44,732 nucleotides of DNA from Mucidula mucida (Eukaryota; Basidiomycota; Agaricomycetes; Agaricales; Physalacriaceae). The first letter of the stretch is position 1. Each line of letters starts with the position of its first letter. The notes under the pieces were generated by a model. That model worked only from the letters and a program-made list of their open reading frames with translations. It made no database searches and had not been told where the DNA came from. Positions 1-11,300 of this stretch are shown piece by piece. The stretch spans positions 1-44,732 of the forward strand of contig JADNYV010000283.1 in the NCBI GenBank assembly GCA_015501055.1, written 5' to 3'. The position numbers and the translations under genes are program-made.

Positions 1-1525
1 GAGAGTCTGGAACAACCATTTTACCTCCAGATTTCCCCATGGTCAGCATCACAGTACGCAGTGAAGTTGACCGGGTTGACTGGGATCGGGTGCATACTCG
101 ATCTTATAGTCAACGGTCCCCTGGATGTAGCGGAGAACTCGTTTGAGAGCTTCCCAATGGGCTGGTCCGGGGTTCTTGAGGTACCAAGAGAGCACGCTGA
201 TGGGGTACGCAAGGTCAGGGCGAGTGGCAATGGCGAGGTAGGCAACAGCTCCGACAGTGTTAATATAGGGCTTGTCCTGCATGAATTCGTAATCTGCAGC
301 TGAACGTGGTCCCATCGCCTTGGAGAGTTTGACACTTGGGTCAAGTGGTGTCGTGACTGAGTTACAGTCTGCCATTCCAGCGCGTGCAAGGACTCCGAGA
401 GCATACTGCCGTTGAGACAGAGTGAGTGATCGACGAGCACGGTTGCGCTTGATCTCGACACCAAGAAGGAAGGAAGTGGGGCCTAGATCACGTAGTTTGA
501 AGTAGGTACCGAGTTTTTGTACAATGCCGCGTGCACTCTCTGTGGACTTGGCGGCAATTGTCAGATCGTCAACGAATACGGGGATGATGATGCGAACGTC
601 GCCGGATGAGTAGACCCAGATGCTGTGCTCACAGCGGACACGTTTAAAGCCCATTTCCTTGGAGGTAAGCGTGGCATGTAGTTTGTTGTGCCACTCACGT
701 CCTGCTTGCTTGAGTCCATAGATACTCTTGAATAGGCGCCAGACCCAGTCCTTCCCCTTTTGCTCAAATCCTTCCGGCTGCTCCATATATACCTCCTCCT
801 GAAGTTCACCATTCAGAAATGCTGATGATACATCGGCACTCCATAGTTCCAGATCTTCCAGTGCACCTAACGCGAGAACTGCACGGAGAGCCGCCCATCG
901 TGGTGTTGGTGAGAACGTTTGATTGAATCCCAACCAAAGCGCTGATCATATCCTTTAGCGACATAACGCCCTTTGTAGCGTTCAATTGAGCCATCTGGAT
1001 TGTGTTTGAGTTTAAAGACCCAGCGACCGCCAATAGCCTTGCGATCAGAAGGCCGTTCAACAAGCTCAAAGACTTCATTCTCAATGAGAGCCTTGATCTC
1101 GTCAACTGCGGCTTTGTGCCACTGAGCAGCCTCTTCAGGTGGTCGGCTGCATGCTTCACGGTAGGATCGGGGTTCACCATTATATGATGAGGCTTTGTTG
1201 GCAGCGTGAACGACACCGTTGTAGGCGAATTCGAGGATTTCAGAAACAGAGAGATAGTCGCCTTCAAGAGGTAGCTCGTTAACATCTGTCCGAGCACTAA
1301 GAACTGCTTCAACAAGATTTCCTGCACCAAAGTTCCAAGGCTGTCGACGCTCACGCATACCACGGCCGAAGTTAGGACCGAGATCAGCTAGGGCCATCAG
1401 CACGAACGGGAATCTCTTTTGGTGCTAATGGATGAGGTGGTGTTGGGGGTAAATCGGTGAGATCAGAGAGATCGGACAGAGAAGATAATGGACGATTAAT
1501 TGGTGAGCCAGGTGGAGTTCGAACT
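1..1525 (-). pseudogene. copia reverse transcriptase / RNase H part, frameshifted
   Basis: Continuation of the copia polyprotein in at least three frames. A proline-rich linker (about 1400-1600) leads into the reverse transcriptase start, around WVFKLKHNPDG and YKGRYVAKGYDQ, near 960-1010. One base is missing near 925 (the GATTC where GATTTC is expected). Reading then resumes as NQTFSPTPRW and continues through the palm and the catalytic VFVDD (usually YVDD) near 580. The ...RPDLAYPISVLS block near 200 leads into RNase H (YCDADHG), where the frame breaks again close to the window edge. The frames stay clearly recognisable, so decay is recent or partly an assembly artefact. Confidence 0.88.
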
Positions 1526-3955
1526 TCAGGAAATATTGGAGATGGAGGATCCTCTGGCGCGTCGGAGAGTAAATCTCCCCCTCGACGCAGTAGAGGATCT
1601 CCCCCTAAATCGGGGTGCTTTTGCGATACGCATGGTTAGAGATGGAGAGGTGGGGAAGAGGTCGCTGAACGGACTGATGAGGGTTTTGTGATTTCCGGGA
1701 AAGACACGTTCTTCGAAGACGACATTGCTGGAATTGAAGAATTTCTGAGTAACTGTGTCATAGAAGCGCCAAGTCTTTGACTTGTTCGGGTACCCAATGA
1801 AGATGCACTTCTGAGTATGATCGGCAAGTACGCGTTTGCGGCGATTCTTCTTTCGAATAAGAATATAGGCCAAACACCCAAAGACGCGGAGATTCGAGAT
1901 GTTAGGAGGTTTGTGATTCCATCCTGTATATGGAGTGGTGTCAGGAAATGGTTCTGTCGGTGAGCGATTCCAAACATAGACAAATGCCTCAACAGCTGGC
2001 TTCCAGAATGATGAAGGAAGATGAGATTGAACGAGCATAGCAGTAGCACCTTCAGCAATTGTGCGATTAACGCGCTCTGCGATTCCATTTTGATGTGGCT
2101 CATCGGTTTCTGTATGTTCGCGTTGGATCCCCTCGTCCTTGCAAAAGTTGCAAAAGCCTCCATCCATGAACTCGCCACCTGTGTCGCAGCGGAAGATCTT
2201 GATCTTGAGACCATGGAATTTCTCGACATAAGCCTTGAAGCGACCAAAGGACTTGAACGTCTGACTTTTGGCTTGCAGGAAGTCCACCATAAGATATCGA
2301 AGCTTGTCGCATATATAGGTGACCCAATAATGTGCACCACCGTCCGCTGAGGTTACGAGTGGTCCCTTTAAGTCACTGTGAATGCGAGCAATGGTTTGGG
2401 AATGAGGAGTTGATGGTCCGCGGGGAATGTTATGACGATGCTGTTTCCCGAAAATACATGGCTCGCAGATTGGATCGACGGGAGAGGTCATGTCCAACCC
2501 TTTAGGCAGACCAGTAATAAGGTTCTTCGAGACTGCTCGCTGAAGCATACGATAGTTGAGATGGCCAAAACGCTCATGAATGAGTTGAAGATCAGCGACA
2601 CGAGTGGTCGCAGCGCTAGTATTGGCGAAAACCTTGGCGGAGTTGAGAGTTGTACCGAGAAGGTAGCCGACATTGTTGTCGTTGACAGTGGCTAGGAAAC
2701 GGAGTGTTCCACCCTGAAGGAAGTTGACGGATGAGCCAATGATCTCGACGGTGTATCCTTTCTGACGTGTGAGGCGGAATGGAGATAGTAGATTGTTGCG
2801 TAGTGCGGGTACATGAAGGACATCTTGGAACTCTACTTGAACCATTTTCCTCCCCTCTAAATCTCGTGGCGAAAATATAACTGTGCCAATCCCCTCTGAA
2901 TAAATGATTTTGTTGTCTGCGAGACGGATTGGAACGACATGCGGTGAATAAATGTAGAACCACCGGCGATGAGGTGTCATGTGAGAACTCGCGCCTGTAT
3001 CGGTGTTCCAGTTAGAGGATGTCGGAGAGTGAGGATCAACACTTGCCGCACTAGCGGTTTCCTCCGTAGCATTGGCACGGTCCAACTTCTCGTTCCCATT
3101 CAATTTCTTCGGCCATTTCTTATTCCCTCCTGACTGCACGTCCTCGACGGCCCTCAGCTTCGCTTTTGCCTTCTTGAAGCAGTTCTCCTCGAGATGCCCC
3201 GAGCGCGAACACCAACCGCAGATAAGTGTGGCTGAGGGCAATGGGACAGACGAGGCAGCGGCAGGAGCGGCAGCTTGAGTGGCGGCGTGAGCAGCGGCAT
3301 ATGCAGCAGCAGCAGCAGCAGCACGAAGCGCCTTCTCAACGCGAGATTTGCGCTGAGTCTCCTCGGTGTGGAAAGCGGCGACGAGTTTGTCGAGGGCAAG
3401 GGAATCGAGGAGAAGGAGGGTTGAGGCAAAGTAGTCATACTCTTCGGGAAGAGCGCGGAGGAGTGCCATGGATTGGAGCTCATTGTCGAGGTCGACGAGA
3501 GTGAAGGAAGTGGTGCGGAGGTCGTGGATGACCTTCATACAGCTCGCGACGCGTCCAACGAGGGTTGTGAGCGTCTCGTCCTCTTCCTTGCGAATATTGA
3601 AGAGTTCTTCATAGGCATTGAACCGGTTTCCAGGCCGCTTCTGCTGATGGATGCCTTTCAGCGTTGTCCACATAGCGGCGGGGTCGTCCTGCAACTTCTC
3701 GACGTGAGTCTGCTGCGCGGCGGAGAGGTAGAGCCAAATCCAACCGGCGGCAGCGGCAAGGTCCTTGGTGTAGTCCTTCTTCTCCTTCCTTTCGGCAGCT
3801 GTAAGGATGCTGGGGTTGATGAACGTGGGTGCTGTTTCAGTGCCATCGAAGAAGCCCCAGTAGCCTTTGATGCCCATGAGGGCTTTGAACGCCGGTGAGA
3901 ACGATCCCCAGTTGGTCTGGTCCAGAACGTCGAATGACCGTTTGAGGTCGGCCAT
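1526..3955 (-). pseudogene. copia gag-protease-integrase part of the polyprotein
   Basis: Open frame of 809 codons with an ATG at 3955. The N-terminal ~200 residues are a copia Gag (UBN2-like). A poly-alanine linker encoded by GCN/CAG-rich DNA near 3290-3325 follows. Next is a CCHC zinc knuckle (CGWCSRSGHLEENC, C-x2-C-x4-H-x4-C), then protease with the active site DTGASSHM where DSGAS is usual. The pre-integrase H..H..C..C module comes after it, then an integrase core with all three acidic residues visible: HSDLKGP, RCDTGGEF and the E of ERVNRT. The frame ends early near 1526. The homologous reading continues in another frame from about 1600, so the original gag-pol polyprotein is interrupted here. 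It acts in the cytoplasmic particle and in integration. Confidence 0.9.
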
Positions 3956-4060
3956 GGTGTGGAAGGAATACTGGTGTGAAGACCGTGGGGGTGAACGGAA
4001 CGTCGTCGATGTTGGTCTTCGGCAGAGACGCGGTAAAAATTCCAGTCGCTTTTTAGAAGC

Positions 4061-4074
4061 CGGGGCCCATAACC
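4061..4074 (-). other. copia primer-binding site (half-tRNA-iMet type)
   Basis: On the minus strand the bases next to the LTR end read GGTTATGGGCCCC. GGTTATGGGCCC is complementary to the anticodon-loop segment GGGCCCATAACC of eukaryotic initiator tRNA-Met. Drosophila copia is known to use such an internal tRNA fragment as primer instead of the tRNA 3' end. The position directly after the LTR CA supports the call. Confidence 0.82.
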
Positions 4075-4290
4075 TGTCAAGGAGCAGGGAGCTTAGAGCG
4101 AACCTGGAGTCGACGGTGACGGTAAGACGTTTGAATTAGTAGCAGGTAAGGTAGCTACGTACCTGGAGTCGACGGTGACGGTAAGACGTTAAGTCTAGTC
4201 ACCGTCGCCTCCGGCTATATGTAAACTATGATGATGTAATTATGGGTCCGAATGTAGACGTGTACTAGCTGTACTGTAACAACCTTGACA
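4075..4290 (-). repeat. copia 5' LTR (216 bp)
   Basis: The segment begins TGTCAAGG and ends CCTTGACA on the plus strand. These are perfect 8-bp inverted termini of the TG...CA type. Its inner end abuts the primer-binding site, and its outer end abuts DUF6535 coding sequence. It contains a 30-bp direct repeat and a hairpin. The partner LTR is outside the window. Confidence 0.9.
4102..4190. repeat. 30-bp direct repeat pair inside the copia LTR
   Basis: Two identical 30-base units lie at 4102-4131 and 4161-4190 (starting ACCTGGAGTCGACGG), separated by 29 bp. Right after the second unit, GACGGTGAC (4171-4179) and GTCACCGTC (4198-4206) can pair as a perfect 9-bp stem. The position in the LTR suggests an enhancer-like or RNA-structural role, but that is inference. 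Confidence 0.85.
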
Positions 4291-6680
4291 AGTTTGATGG
4301 TGTTATGGCCGCCATGCTCGGCTGTACCGGCGGTCTTGCGTTCCTCGTGAATTTCTCGACCAACCTACTCCCTCTCTTCTTTTCCGATTGCCCGTATAAG
4401 ACACCCCTCTCCCACTATGCCTACTCCTTTCTCAGATATGCACGCGCGCGCATTCAGTCGCTCTTGATTGGTCTGCGCGTGAATCTTCTCTCGCGTCAAA
4501 GGCCTCCCGCTTCCCTGAAGGCAGCTGAGCGTAGGATCGTTCGCAGGAATGCGGACAAACTTGATGCTCGGGTCATTGTCTGGATGCACAATGCATCTCC
4601 GAATATATCTGTTCAGAGCATTTCTCTGCAGGCTCTGAGTAGCCTTCCTCTACAAAGTGTGCAAATTATTGAGGGTGTCACTGGTATTGTACCCTCGGTC
4701 CACAAGGCAATGGAGATTCATCATCGGATCGATCAACAAGTTGACCGCTTTGAGCGTTTCCAGCGGGCAGCTATACGATTCGGTAGTGGCAGGTTCATGA
4801 TGCCGATTCGAGAGTCGAATCGCTATACCCGTTTACTCCATGCTTCTCCTTACGCAGCAGCCAACATGCTACGTGAACATCTGTTGGGACCTCCTGCGCA
4901 GCGTATGACGAGGATGGATGTTGTTTTCTGGGCTAGGATATTTCAGAACGCGCTAAGGTCTGGACTGGATTGGCTTGAGATAAACTCGGTTGGTCCCCCA
5001 TCACGCATCTGGTCAATGTTCCTTAGGGCTGGAGTCGCGACGCACTCATGTCTCTCATATAACTGTGACGGCACACAAAAGCAGCTCCGGTCGTTCTCAC
5101 TCGAATCTGGGCCACTTGAGGTTTCCGAAATCGCGATATACTCCTACGACCTAGAAACCAATGGCACCACTACCAGTCTTATAAGCGCGTTGGCGAATAA
5201 TATGCGCCCTTCTTTTGTGAGATGGCTCCTTCACGTCGGTTTTCCAGACGTTATGCGCTCTCGCCAAGCGTACACCCAACACGTTCCGCCAGATGTCCTT
5301 CTCACTCTAACAATGCTACAATCCCCATCTATTCAAGCAATGTCTTTGCTCGATACTGACCATGATGATGGCTCGCTGTTCCGTCAAGTCCTGGAGGATG
5401 TTGAGCTCTATGCTGTTGGGTCAGGTTCACGCACAAGCAGGCATAAGGATTTTGACCGTGCTGCAATTGTTGCGTTGAAATCAGTTCTTCAATCGGACGC
5501 ATTTGGTACAAGCTCCGTTTTGAGCTTAAAGGACGAGGGGTTTGTAGTCAGAAGCCTCTTCTGCGCTCTCAACCGACGCTACGAGTTCTCCGGTACCGAT
5601 GATCACGACTATACCTGGCTTACTCCAGATCTTTTTGACAAGTCGTGGCGTGTTGCATCGTTGATGACGGAACAATCGGCGGAGACGATTGCTCATGTTC
5701 TGACCTACGTTGTTTCGACACGCTGCCATCTATACGCAACGGAAAGGATTACGACTGACCTTGTAGCACTCAAATGGCTACCAGACGTCGGTTCGAAGCT
5801 TGTGTGTATTTCCCAGTCAGCCAACCCGCACGAAGACAGAATAGGGGGAGACATGCGCCCTGGTCATGCATATCTAGCTGCAGCCTACGTATCAGCCCTG
5901 TCTACGCTCAATCCACCGTCTCCAACGGTCTTGGATCACATCCGCGAGCCCCATAACTTTTCTGCTTTATGTAAACTTCTTCTCATATCTGATGTCGACG
6001 CGCAGAGTAAATTGTGGCATCTCGCGAAGATTCTTCGGGGACACGGATTTGACGACTGCTGGTTGTTCTGCTTGCAGGATCTTGCTCGCTTTGTTAGGAC
6101 TCCTGGCGCCGGGAGTGATTATGAAGATCTACAGATCTTTCGAAAGGATGAGCTCCGGCTGAACAAAGAATTGTACTATCGGCCGTTTGACGATCTACCC
6201 TCAATTCTGGAGACACTTGCCGACGATGTTCAACATGGGCGCTATGTGCCACCGTTAATCGTTAAGCCTTCAGATACACAGGTACGCTGACAATCAGGTA
6301 TTCAAAAGCTACCAATCTCACCTTAATGCTAGACGTCGAATACTGTAGAATCGCCGTCTGAAGGCGATGAACACGGGAACTCGATTCTCCGCTCATCTTG
6401 GATGAGGATCTTCCGTCGGAAAGCAAACGAGCCCGTGGTAACCTCAGAGATTGGACCCCGAGAATCTTTAGAGTGGTCGAGGAGAGTCGCTCGTTTCAAG
6501 AACGTCCTAATCCCTGAGCTCGAGCAAGACTTGAGGACTGTATTATTGATATCGTCAACTGTCTATATTGCCTATAAACCGTCGATGTCCTCCAATCTTT
6601 CGGTTTACCCTATGTCGGGGTACAAGTGTCAAGCTGCTGTGTCCAGTCCGAGTTCGGCCCCTTTCTTGTCGTATCTTTAA
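4291..6680 (+). pseudogene. DUF6535 family membrane protein, 5'-truncated by copia insertion
   Basis: The frame is open from the LTR border. FDGVMAAMLGC aligns with LNGVMAAALGC and LSGIIAATLGC of the other copies, so everything upstream of that motif was replaced by the LTR. Coding runs 4291-6281, then a GT-AG intron (6282-6332), then a last exon 6333-6680. That exon contains RSSWMRIF and ESLEWSRRV, matched by RSYWRKLL and ASLEWSKNV in the copy at 8197. The remnant keeps one predicted membrane helix (GLAFLVNFSTNLLPLFF) and the whole soluble region. Family landmarks present include NCPYKT (here DCPYKT), QRAAIRFGSG, a LLHVGFPD block, CALNRRYEF and YYRPFDDLP. An ATG at 4305 would allow a 4TM-less product, but no promoter is evident. 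Only the left part of the gene is lost; no stop has accumulated in about 660 codons, so the insertion is probably recent. Confidence 0.85.
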
Positions 6681-7587
6681 TTGAAGTCGGTGGGTTGCCT
6701 GATCCGTGGTACTCATTCATGCCGATGGGCTCAAGCCCCGGATTGTAAGTAGACTTTATTTTTAATCACGCGCCTTTCAGTGCGCCGGCATTCCAATCTA
6801 TCGAGGAGACGTCGTCGTTGGATCTCTTTGCAGGTCGGTCCGACACCCGATCATCTCGAGCTCTTCCTGCCACCATGCCGCACATTGTTCTACGTTTTTC
6901 AAGATATACGGACATAATCCAGCCCTATTACGACAATGCACGTCTACAAGCTCCTCGGAGGCACACCCCCTGTCAAAACTCGGGACTTCCACGAGAAGGG
7001 AACAGCTTGGCCCGACAGCCCATGTTTACGCTCATCTTGGATTCAGCGCTAAGGCACAATAGTTGGATAGTACGGAGAACCGAGGGACAAAATCGAGACG
7101 GTGACGTAGGTTAGCTGTCGTCTCTCGCACGGACGTTGTCTCTGACCTTTTCAGGTGCCTTGAGGGAGCTGTACAAGTGTGAGCTCTGTTAAATCACTTC
7201 CGAGGATGAATGAGTGGCGAGCGCTTTGTTTGTCTTTCAATATTGCCCACTCTCTAGCGTTATTCCTCCTCATCTCGCAGATTTTGTTCGTGCTATGAAT
7301 AAAAAAACCCGCTGTCACCTGGCTGGAAATCTGGGAATGTCTTGGTTGAGGTCACGATGTTCAACTGCGTCTGCTGTTATTGTTCTCGTTCTTCGGTTTC
7401 TGTTGCAGAGCAAGCTACCTTGTTTCAAGACTCAACCGCGAGTTTACCGTGTATACTGATTGTGATCATTCTCGGCTGACGCCATCTCTCTTTTAACGGA
7501 TATGGCACATACTGACTGCTTTCATTGACTCCGGGGCAGTATACGAAAGATGGAGAGCTGCCGGATACGTTTTAAACCACCTCTTGC
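6681..7587. other. No intact gene; decayed duplicated tail of a DUF6535 locus
   Basis: No convincing ORF. The first part (6558-6808) is similar to 11771-12082 and to the reverse strand of 27900-28030. Shared words include TTGCCTATAAAC, GCTGCTGTGTCCAGTCCGA and GTGCGCCGGCA. A gtaagt...ttcag pair at about 6747-6779 could be an old intron, so this may be a degenerate downstream exon block. From 6830 on I see nothing I can assign. Confidence 0.5.
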
Positions 7588-7760
7588 ACGAGGCAGATTC
7601 GGCTGTGGCGATTAGAAGAGATGTTCAAAGGCGGCGGCTGGTCAAATTGCATGGAAGACTTGACTGATTTTGTCGCCTGCCCGAGCGCGGCGATCCAGTA
7701 TGCACGTGTCGGTGTGTTGAACTGTACAATGCTTCGCGCCTTGGTCGGGCGACCCCCAAC
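7588..7760 (+). pseudogene. DUF6535 C-terminal relic
   Basis: About 55 codons read RLWRLEEMFKGGGWSNC and then EDLTDFVACPSAAIQYARV. They align with RLWGLGQMFKGDSWSSC and AAIEYAHV of the copy at 29649. The similarity fades upstream and after about 7740, and the expected YRPFDDL block is absent. It is an isolated fragment of another plus-strand copy. Confidence 0.75.
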
Positions 7761-8196
7761 AGTTCTTACTCTCAACCACCATGTCGCAGGCTGTCCTTCG
7801 CTCTTTGGGCTCTCGGTAGTCTTCTACAACCATGCTACCCGACTATATGCGCACACTGTCTCTGTGAAGTATCTGTATAATCATCAGAAAATACATAAGG
7901 AGCATTCAACGTCCAGGTGGTGCGTACGCGTAGCTCTGAATGATCTTGTATTCATGGAACTATGAAGCAAAGATAACCTACGCCAGAACAATATTGATGT
8001 TGTTGCTCCCAATCGTTTCCGGTTTGTTCAGAGCAATCGCGGTTCTGCTGCTATGTTCCGTACTTTCTTCTGGCTATGATGAAGGCTTGGACATGTCGCG
8101 TCTGATGTTTAGATCCGGAGTATGTACATACTGAATGCTCCTCGAATGATATAGCAAACTCGCTAACAAGTCGTGATTCATTAAATCGGATTCAGC
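7761..8196. other. No gene seen
   Basis: Only short overlapping ORFs without recognisable motifs. The segment separates the plus-strand relic from the 3' end of the minus-strand DUF6535 gene and probably holds that gene's terminator. I see no repeat or RNA gene. Confidence 0.5.
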
Positions 8197-11100
8197 TCAA
8201 GGGTTCGGGAGTATGTTCATGAACGGCGCAACATTCTTGGACCATTCTAAGGATGCTCTCTGACCGGTCTCTGGCAAAGTCACCGATTGAGGTGGTTCCC
8301 GCTTCAGTAATTTCCGCCAATACGAACGCTTGAAGTTACTGCTCTGTGATGATTGCTCGGTATCGGACGTCTGAAGTCGGTGAGCTCACTGTATCTCGGG
8401 AGTCCATTGACTTACCGGTGTATCCGGTTTCATGAATAGCGGTGGCACATAATACTCATCCTGAATATTCCCCGCAAGCATCCTCGCCAACACAGGGAGA
8501 TCACTGAATGGCCTGTAGTACAAACTTCTGTTCAAGCGAAGTTCCGATATTCGAAAGATAGTAAGCGCTTCATAGTCAAATTTGGCCGCGGCCGTGGCGA
8601 CAAAGTGAGACAGGTTCTGTAAGCAGACTGCCCAGTGGTCGCACTGAACGATATGTGCCAGCCTCCAGACTTTAGGCTGCATTTCGACATCGGAAAGGAA
8701 GAGAAGCGTACACAACGCATTCAAGTTTTCCGGCTTACTGATGTATGCCAAGGTTTCGGTGTATATTGGCGAGGATGGCGTCGCGGAGAGGGCGAAGAAT
8801 GTATCAACATAGGCTCCTGCCAGATATGTATAACCCGGACGGATTGCTCCTGGTATCCTATCAACCCGCAGGTTCGTCGACTGTGCGAGACGAGTGAGTC
8901 GAGAGGCGAACTCCTGGAGCCAATCGCGCGCAATAAGCTCCGACATGATGACCGCCGTAGCGTACGAATGTATTCCTGTGGATGAAACATAAGTCAGGAC
9001 ATGGGCTATGAGATTTGCTGAGTTTTTGTCGACAGCAGATACCACGCGCCATATCTTCGTGAAGAGGTCGGAAGTTAGCCATGTATAATCGTGGTCATCG
9101 GGGGCTGAAAACTCGTAGCGACGGTTAAGACCCCGGAAAAGGCTCTTGACCACGAATGCCTCGTCTCGTGAGATCAGAATAGTCCCTGTTCCGAAGTAAT
9201 CATAGTTGACAACGGCGCGTAATGCCACAATAGCGGCGCGATCAATGTCCTTGTGGGGACTGTTGTGCATTCCGGCGGCAATGGCGTAGGACTCGACAAC
9301 CTCCAAGACTTGATAGAACAAGGACTCGAACTCGTCGTCGGAATCATCATCTTCCGGGAGACAGGATGTTTGCTGGATTGATTTAGACTGCAGCATGGTA
9401 AGCATCAAGAACACATCTTCTGGAACATGCTGGGTGTAGCTCGCCGCAGAACGTGAAGCAGTAGGAAACCCGACTTGCAGCAACCACCGAACAAAAGATG
9501 GACCCATGTTATTGGCCAATGCGCATGTCAGCTCTGTTGTAGTGCCGTCGTAATTCAATTCGTACGAATTGATTATGAGCTCCGAATTCTGCAAAGTGCC
9601 GCACTCCAACGAGAATGAGCAAAGTCCAGGTCGTTTGCCGTCGCAGTTCTGATGAATACAGGAGTGGTCTCCAACCACACTTTCAAGCAGTGCTTCCCAA
9701 ATGCGGGATGGAGGACCGTCATGGCTAATCTCTAGCCAGCCCAGCCCAGCACGAAGCGCGTTCTGGAAGATTCGAGCCCAGAAAACGACGTCCAGCTTTC
9801 GCTCAGGCTCGACGGACGTATGCAGCAGATTCTCTCGCAACATCTCAACCGCAGCGAACGGAGAACAGTGTAATAAGCGAGTATACCGGTTTGGAGCATG
9901 GGTCGGTAACGCAAGTCTGCCATCCCCTGTGCGTATCGCCACGCGATGGAAGCGTTCGTAACGGTCAACGGGTTGATCAAAACGATGGTGAACTTCGATT
10001 GCTTGCTTCACCGAAGGTATTATACCCTCAGCGCCCTCGAGTATCTTTACACTCTGCAAAGGGAGACTACTGACGGCCTGCAAAGCAATGCTCTGAACAG
10101 AGAGATTGGGGGATGTGTTGTGCATCCAGACGATCGCGCGAGCATCGAGTTTGTCCGCGTGCTTAACAACAAGCGTGCCCTCGACATCTTTCAGCGAACA
10201 ACCGCTGGTCTTACGGCGGCGAGGGCCCCAAAGGCAGGGAAATCGTCGTTTCACGTAGCTTAGAGTGGCATAAGCGTAATGAGATAACAGCGTCTTATAC
10301 GGACAGTCGGGGAAAAACAGAGGAAGAAGATTGCTGGAGAAATACGCAAGAAACGCGAGACCTGCAATGCAGCCAAGTGTCGCTGCTATGATCCCGCTGA
10401 GTCCGTAAAGATACATGACCAGACCAACAAAGAATATGCCGAGTGCCAAGTGCATGAGAACAGGAAGTAGACCGATTATAAGCGGCACATGCCACTTCTG
10501 AAAACTGTCATTACGGAATTGACGCGTACGCGCGCGATGTCTAGGCGACCCCGATGGGATTGCCATGTATTGGTGGATCCACTGTTTGGTCAAAACCGTG
10601 ATAAGTGCCGTGGTCAGGCTGAGCCCTAGGCTAGCAAACCACAGCTCATTAACCAAGAGATCACTTCTTTTGGGGTGGAAGGAAGACACGGCAGTCATAG
10701 AAGAAGGCGGGGAAAGGTCCTTAGGAGAGGCACCCTTGGCAAGTTCAAATTCGAGTTTAATCAACTCGAGGACTAGCATCGCTGTGACTTCGCCGTAATC
10801 CACTCGAAGGTCCTGGCAAGTCTGAACGAGGAAATTGGTCACTACGGCAGAGAATATGACAGCCTAAAATGAGGAGATCAGGATGACATGTCGATAAGAA
10901 AGTCTGATGGTAACTCACAAAGACAAGGAGCATATCGAGTCCGTCTCTCCAATCTTCCATTGATTCGATGACATACTTCATAGCTTCATCGTTATAAACC
11001 ATCCAGACGCGAGCTGCAGGGGCCATCTCTTTGAACTCCTCGTCGGCAGGGTATTTCTGCTCATAATCAAAGGAATCTATGTACGAAGACGTATTAGCAT

Positions 11101-11300
11101 ATTTTAGTCATGAATCAAACCGCACCATTCAATGTCGCCTGTATCTGAGAATAGTTGTGCCCGCCAAGTCCGCTAGGATCAGTGCTGTTGACGCTGGAGC
11201 TATTGGCACGCAGCGTCAATGTGTTAGAGGTCACAGACAAACCCGTCGAGCCGGTGGGTGGCTTAAGAGGGTAGGAGTTGTGTTCATTAATGCGTGACAT
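8197..11300 (-). CDS. DUF6535 family multipass membrane protein (intact copy, subfamily A)
   Basis: By-eye model of four exons: 11300-11126, 11076-10919, 10863-8416 and 8370-8197. All joins are GT-AG and in phase, giving 984 aa. Exon 1 (58 codons) is Ser/Thr/Asn-rich without the Cys cluster seen in the right-hand paralogs. Exon 2 has DYEQKYPADEEFKEM and WRDGLDMLL. The exon 2/3 join starts the first membrane helix (DMLLVFAVIFSAVVTNFLV). Three more follow, around LWFASLGLSLTTALITVL, WHVPLIIGLLPVLMHLAL and a helix ending AYFSSNLLPLFF before NCPYKT-like DCPYKT. The remaining ~650 residues are soluble and mostly helical-looking, with no catalytic motif I recognise. The small last exon (SDTEQ..., RSYWRKLLKREPP) matches that of the copy at 4291. 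Function unknown. The model start is the first ATG giving a phase-1 donor, as in the paralogs. Confidence 0.82.

Larger units (their letters stand above)
1..4290 (-). mobile_element. Ty1/copia LTR retrotransposon, 5' part, decayed
   Basis: Pseudoviridae-type element read on the minus strand. From right to left it has an LTR (4075-4290), a primer-binding site, gag, protease, integrase, reverse transcriptase and the start of RNase H. The order PR-IN-RT-RH is diagnostic of copia. The second LTR lies beyond the left window edge, so the target duplication cannot be tested; the right flank begins AGTTT. Coding capacity is broken by several frame changes (about 1600, 930 and 70), so this copy is not autonomous. 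It lies within a DUF6535 gene, whose reading frame resumes immediately after the LTR. Confidence 0.93.

Noticed and set aside
3226..3504. Gln-rich plus-strand ORF (run of CAG)
   Set aside because: It is the complement of the copia Gag linker, where the same repeat encodes poly-alanine in the supported frame.
4305..6281. The 4305 ATG as the true start of an independent gene
   Set aside because: Coding similarity to the paralogs continues upstream to the LTR border, so this ATG is an internal Met of a truncated gene.
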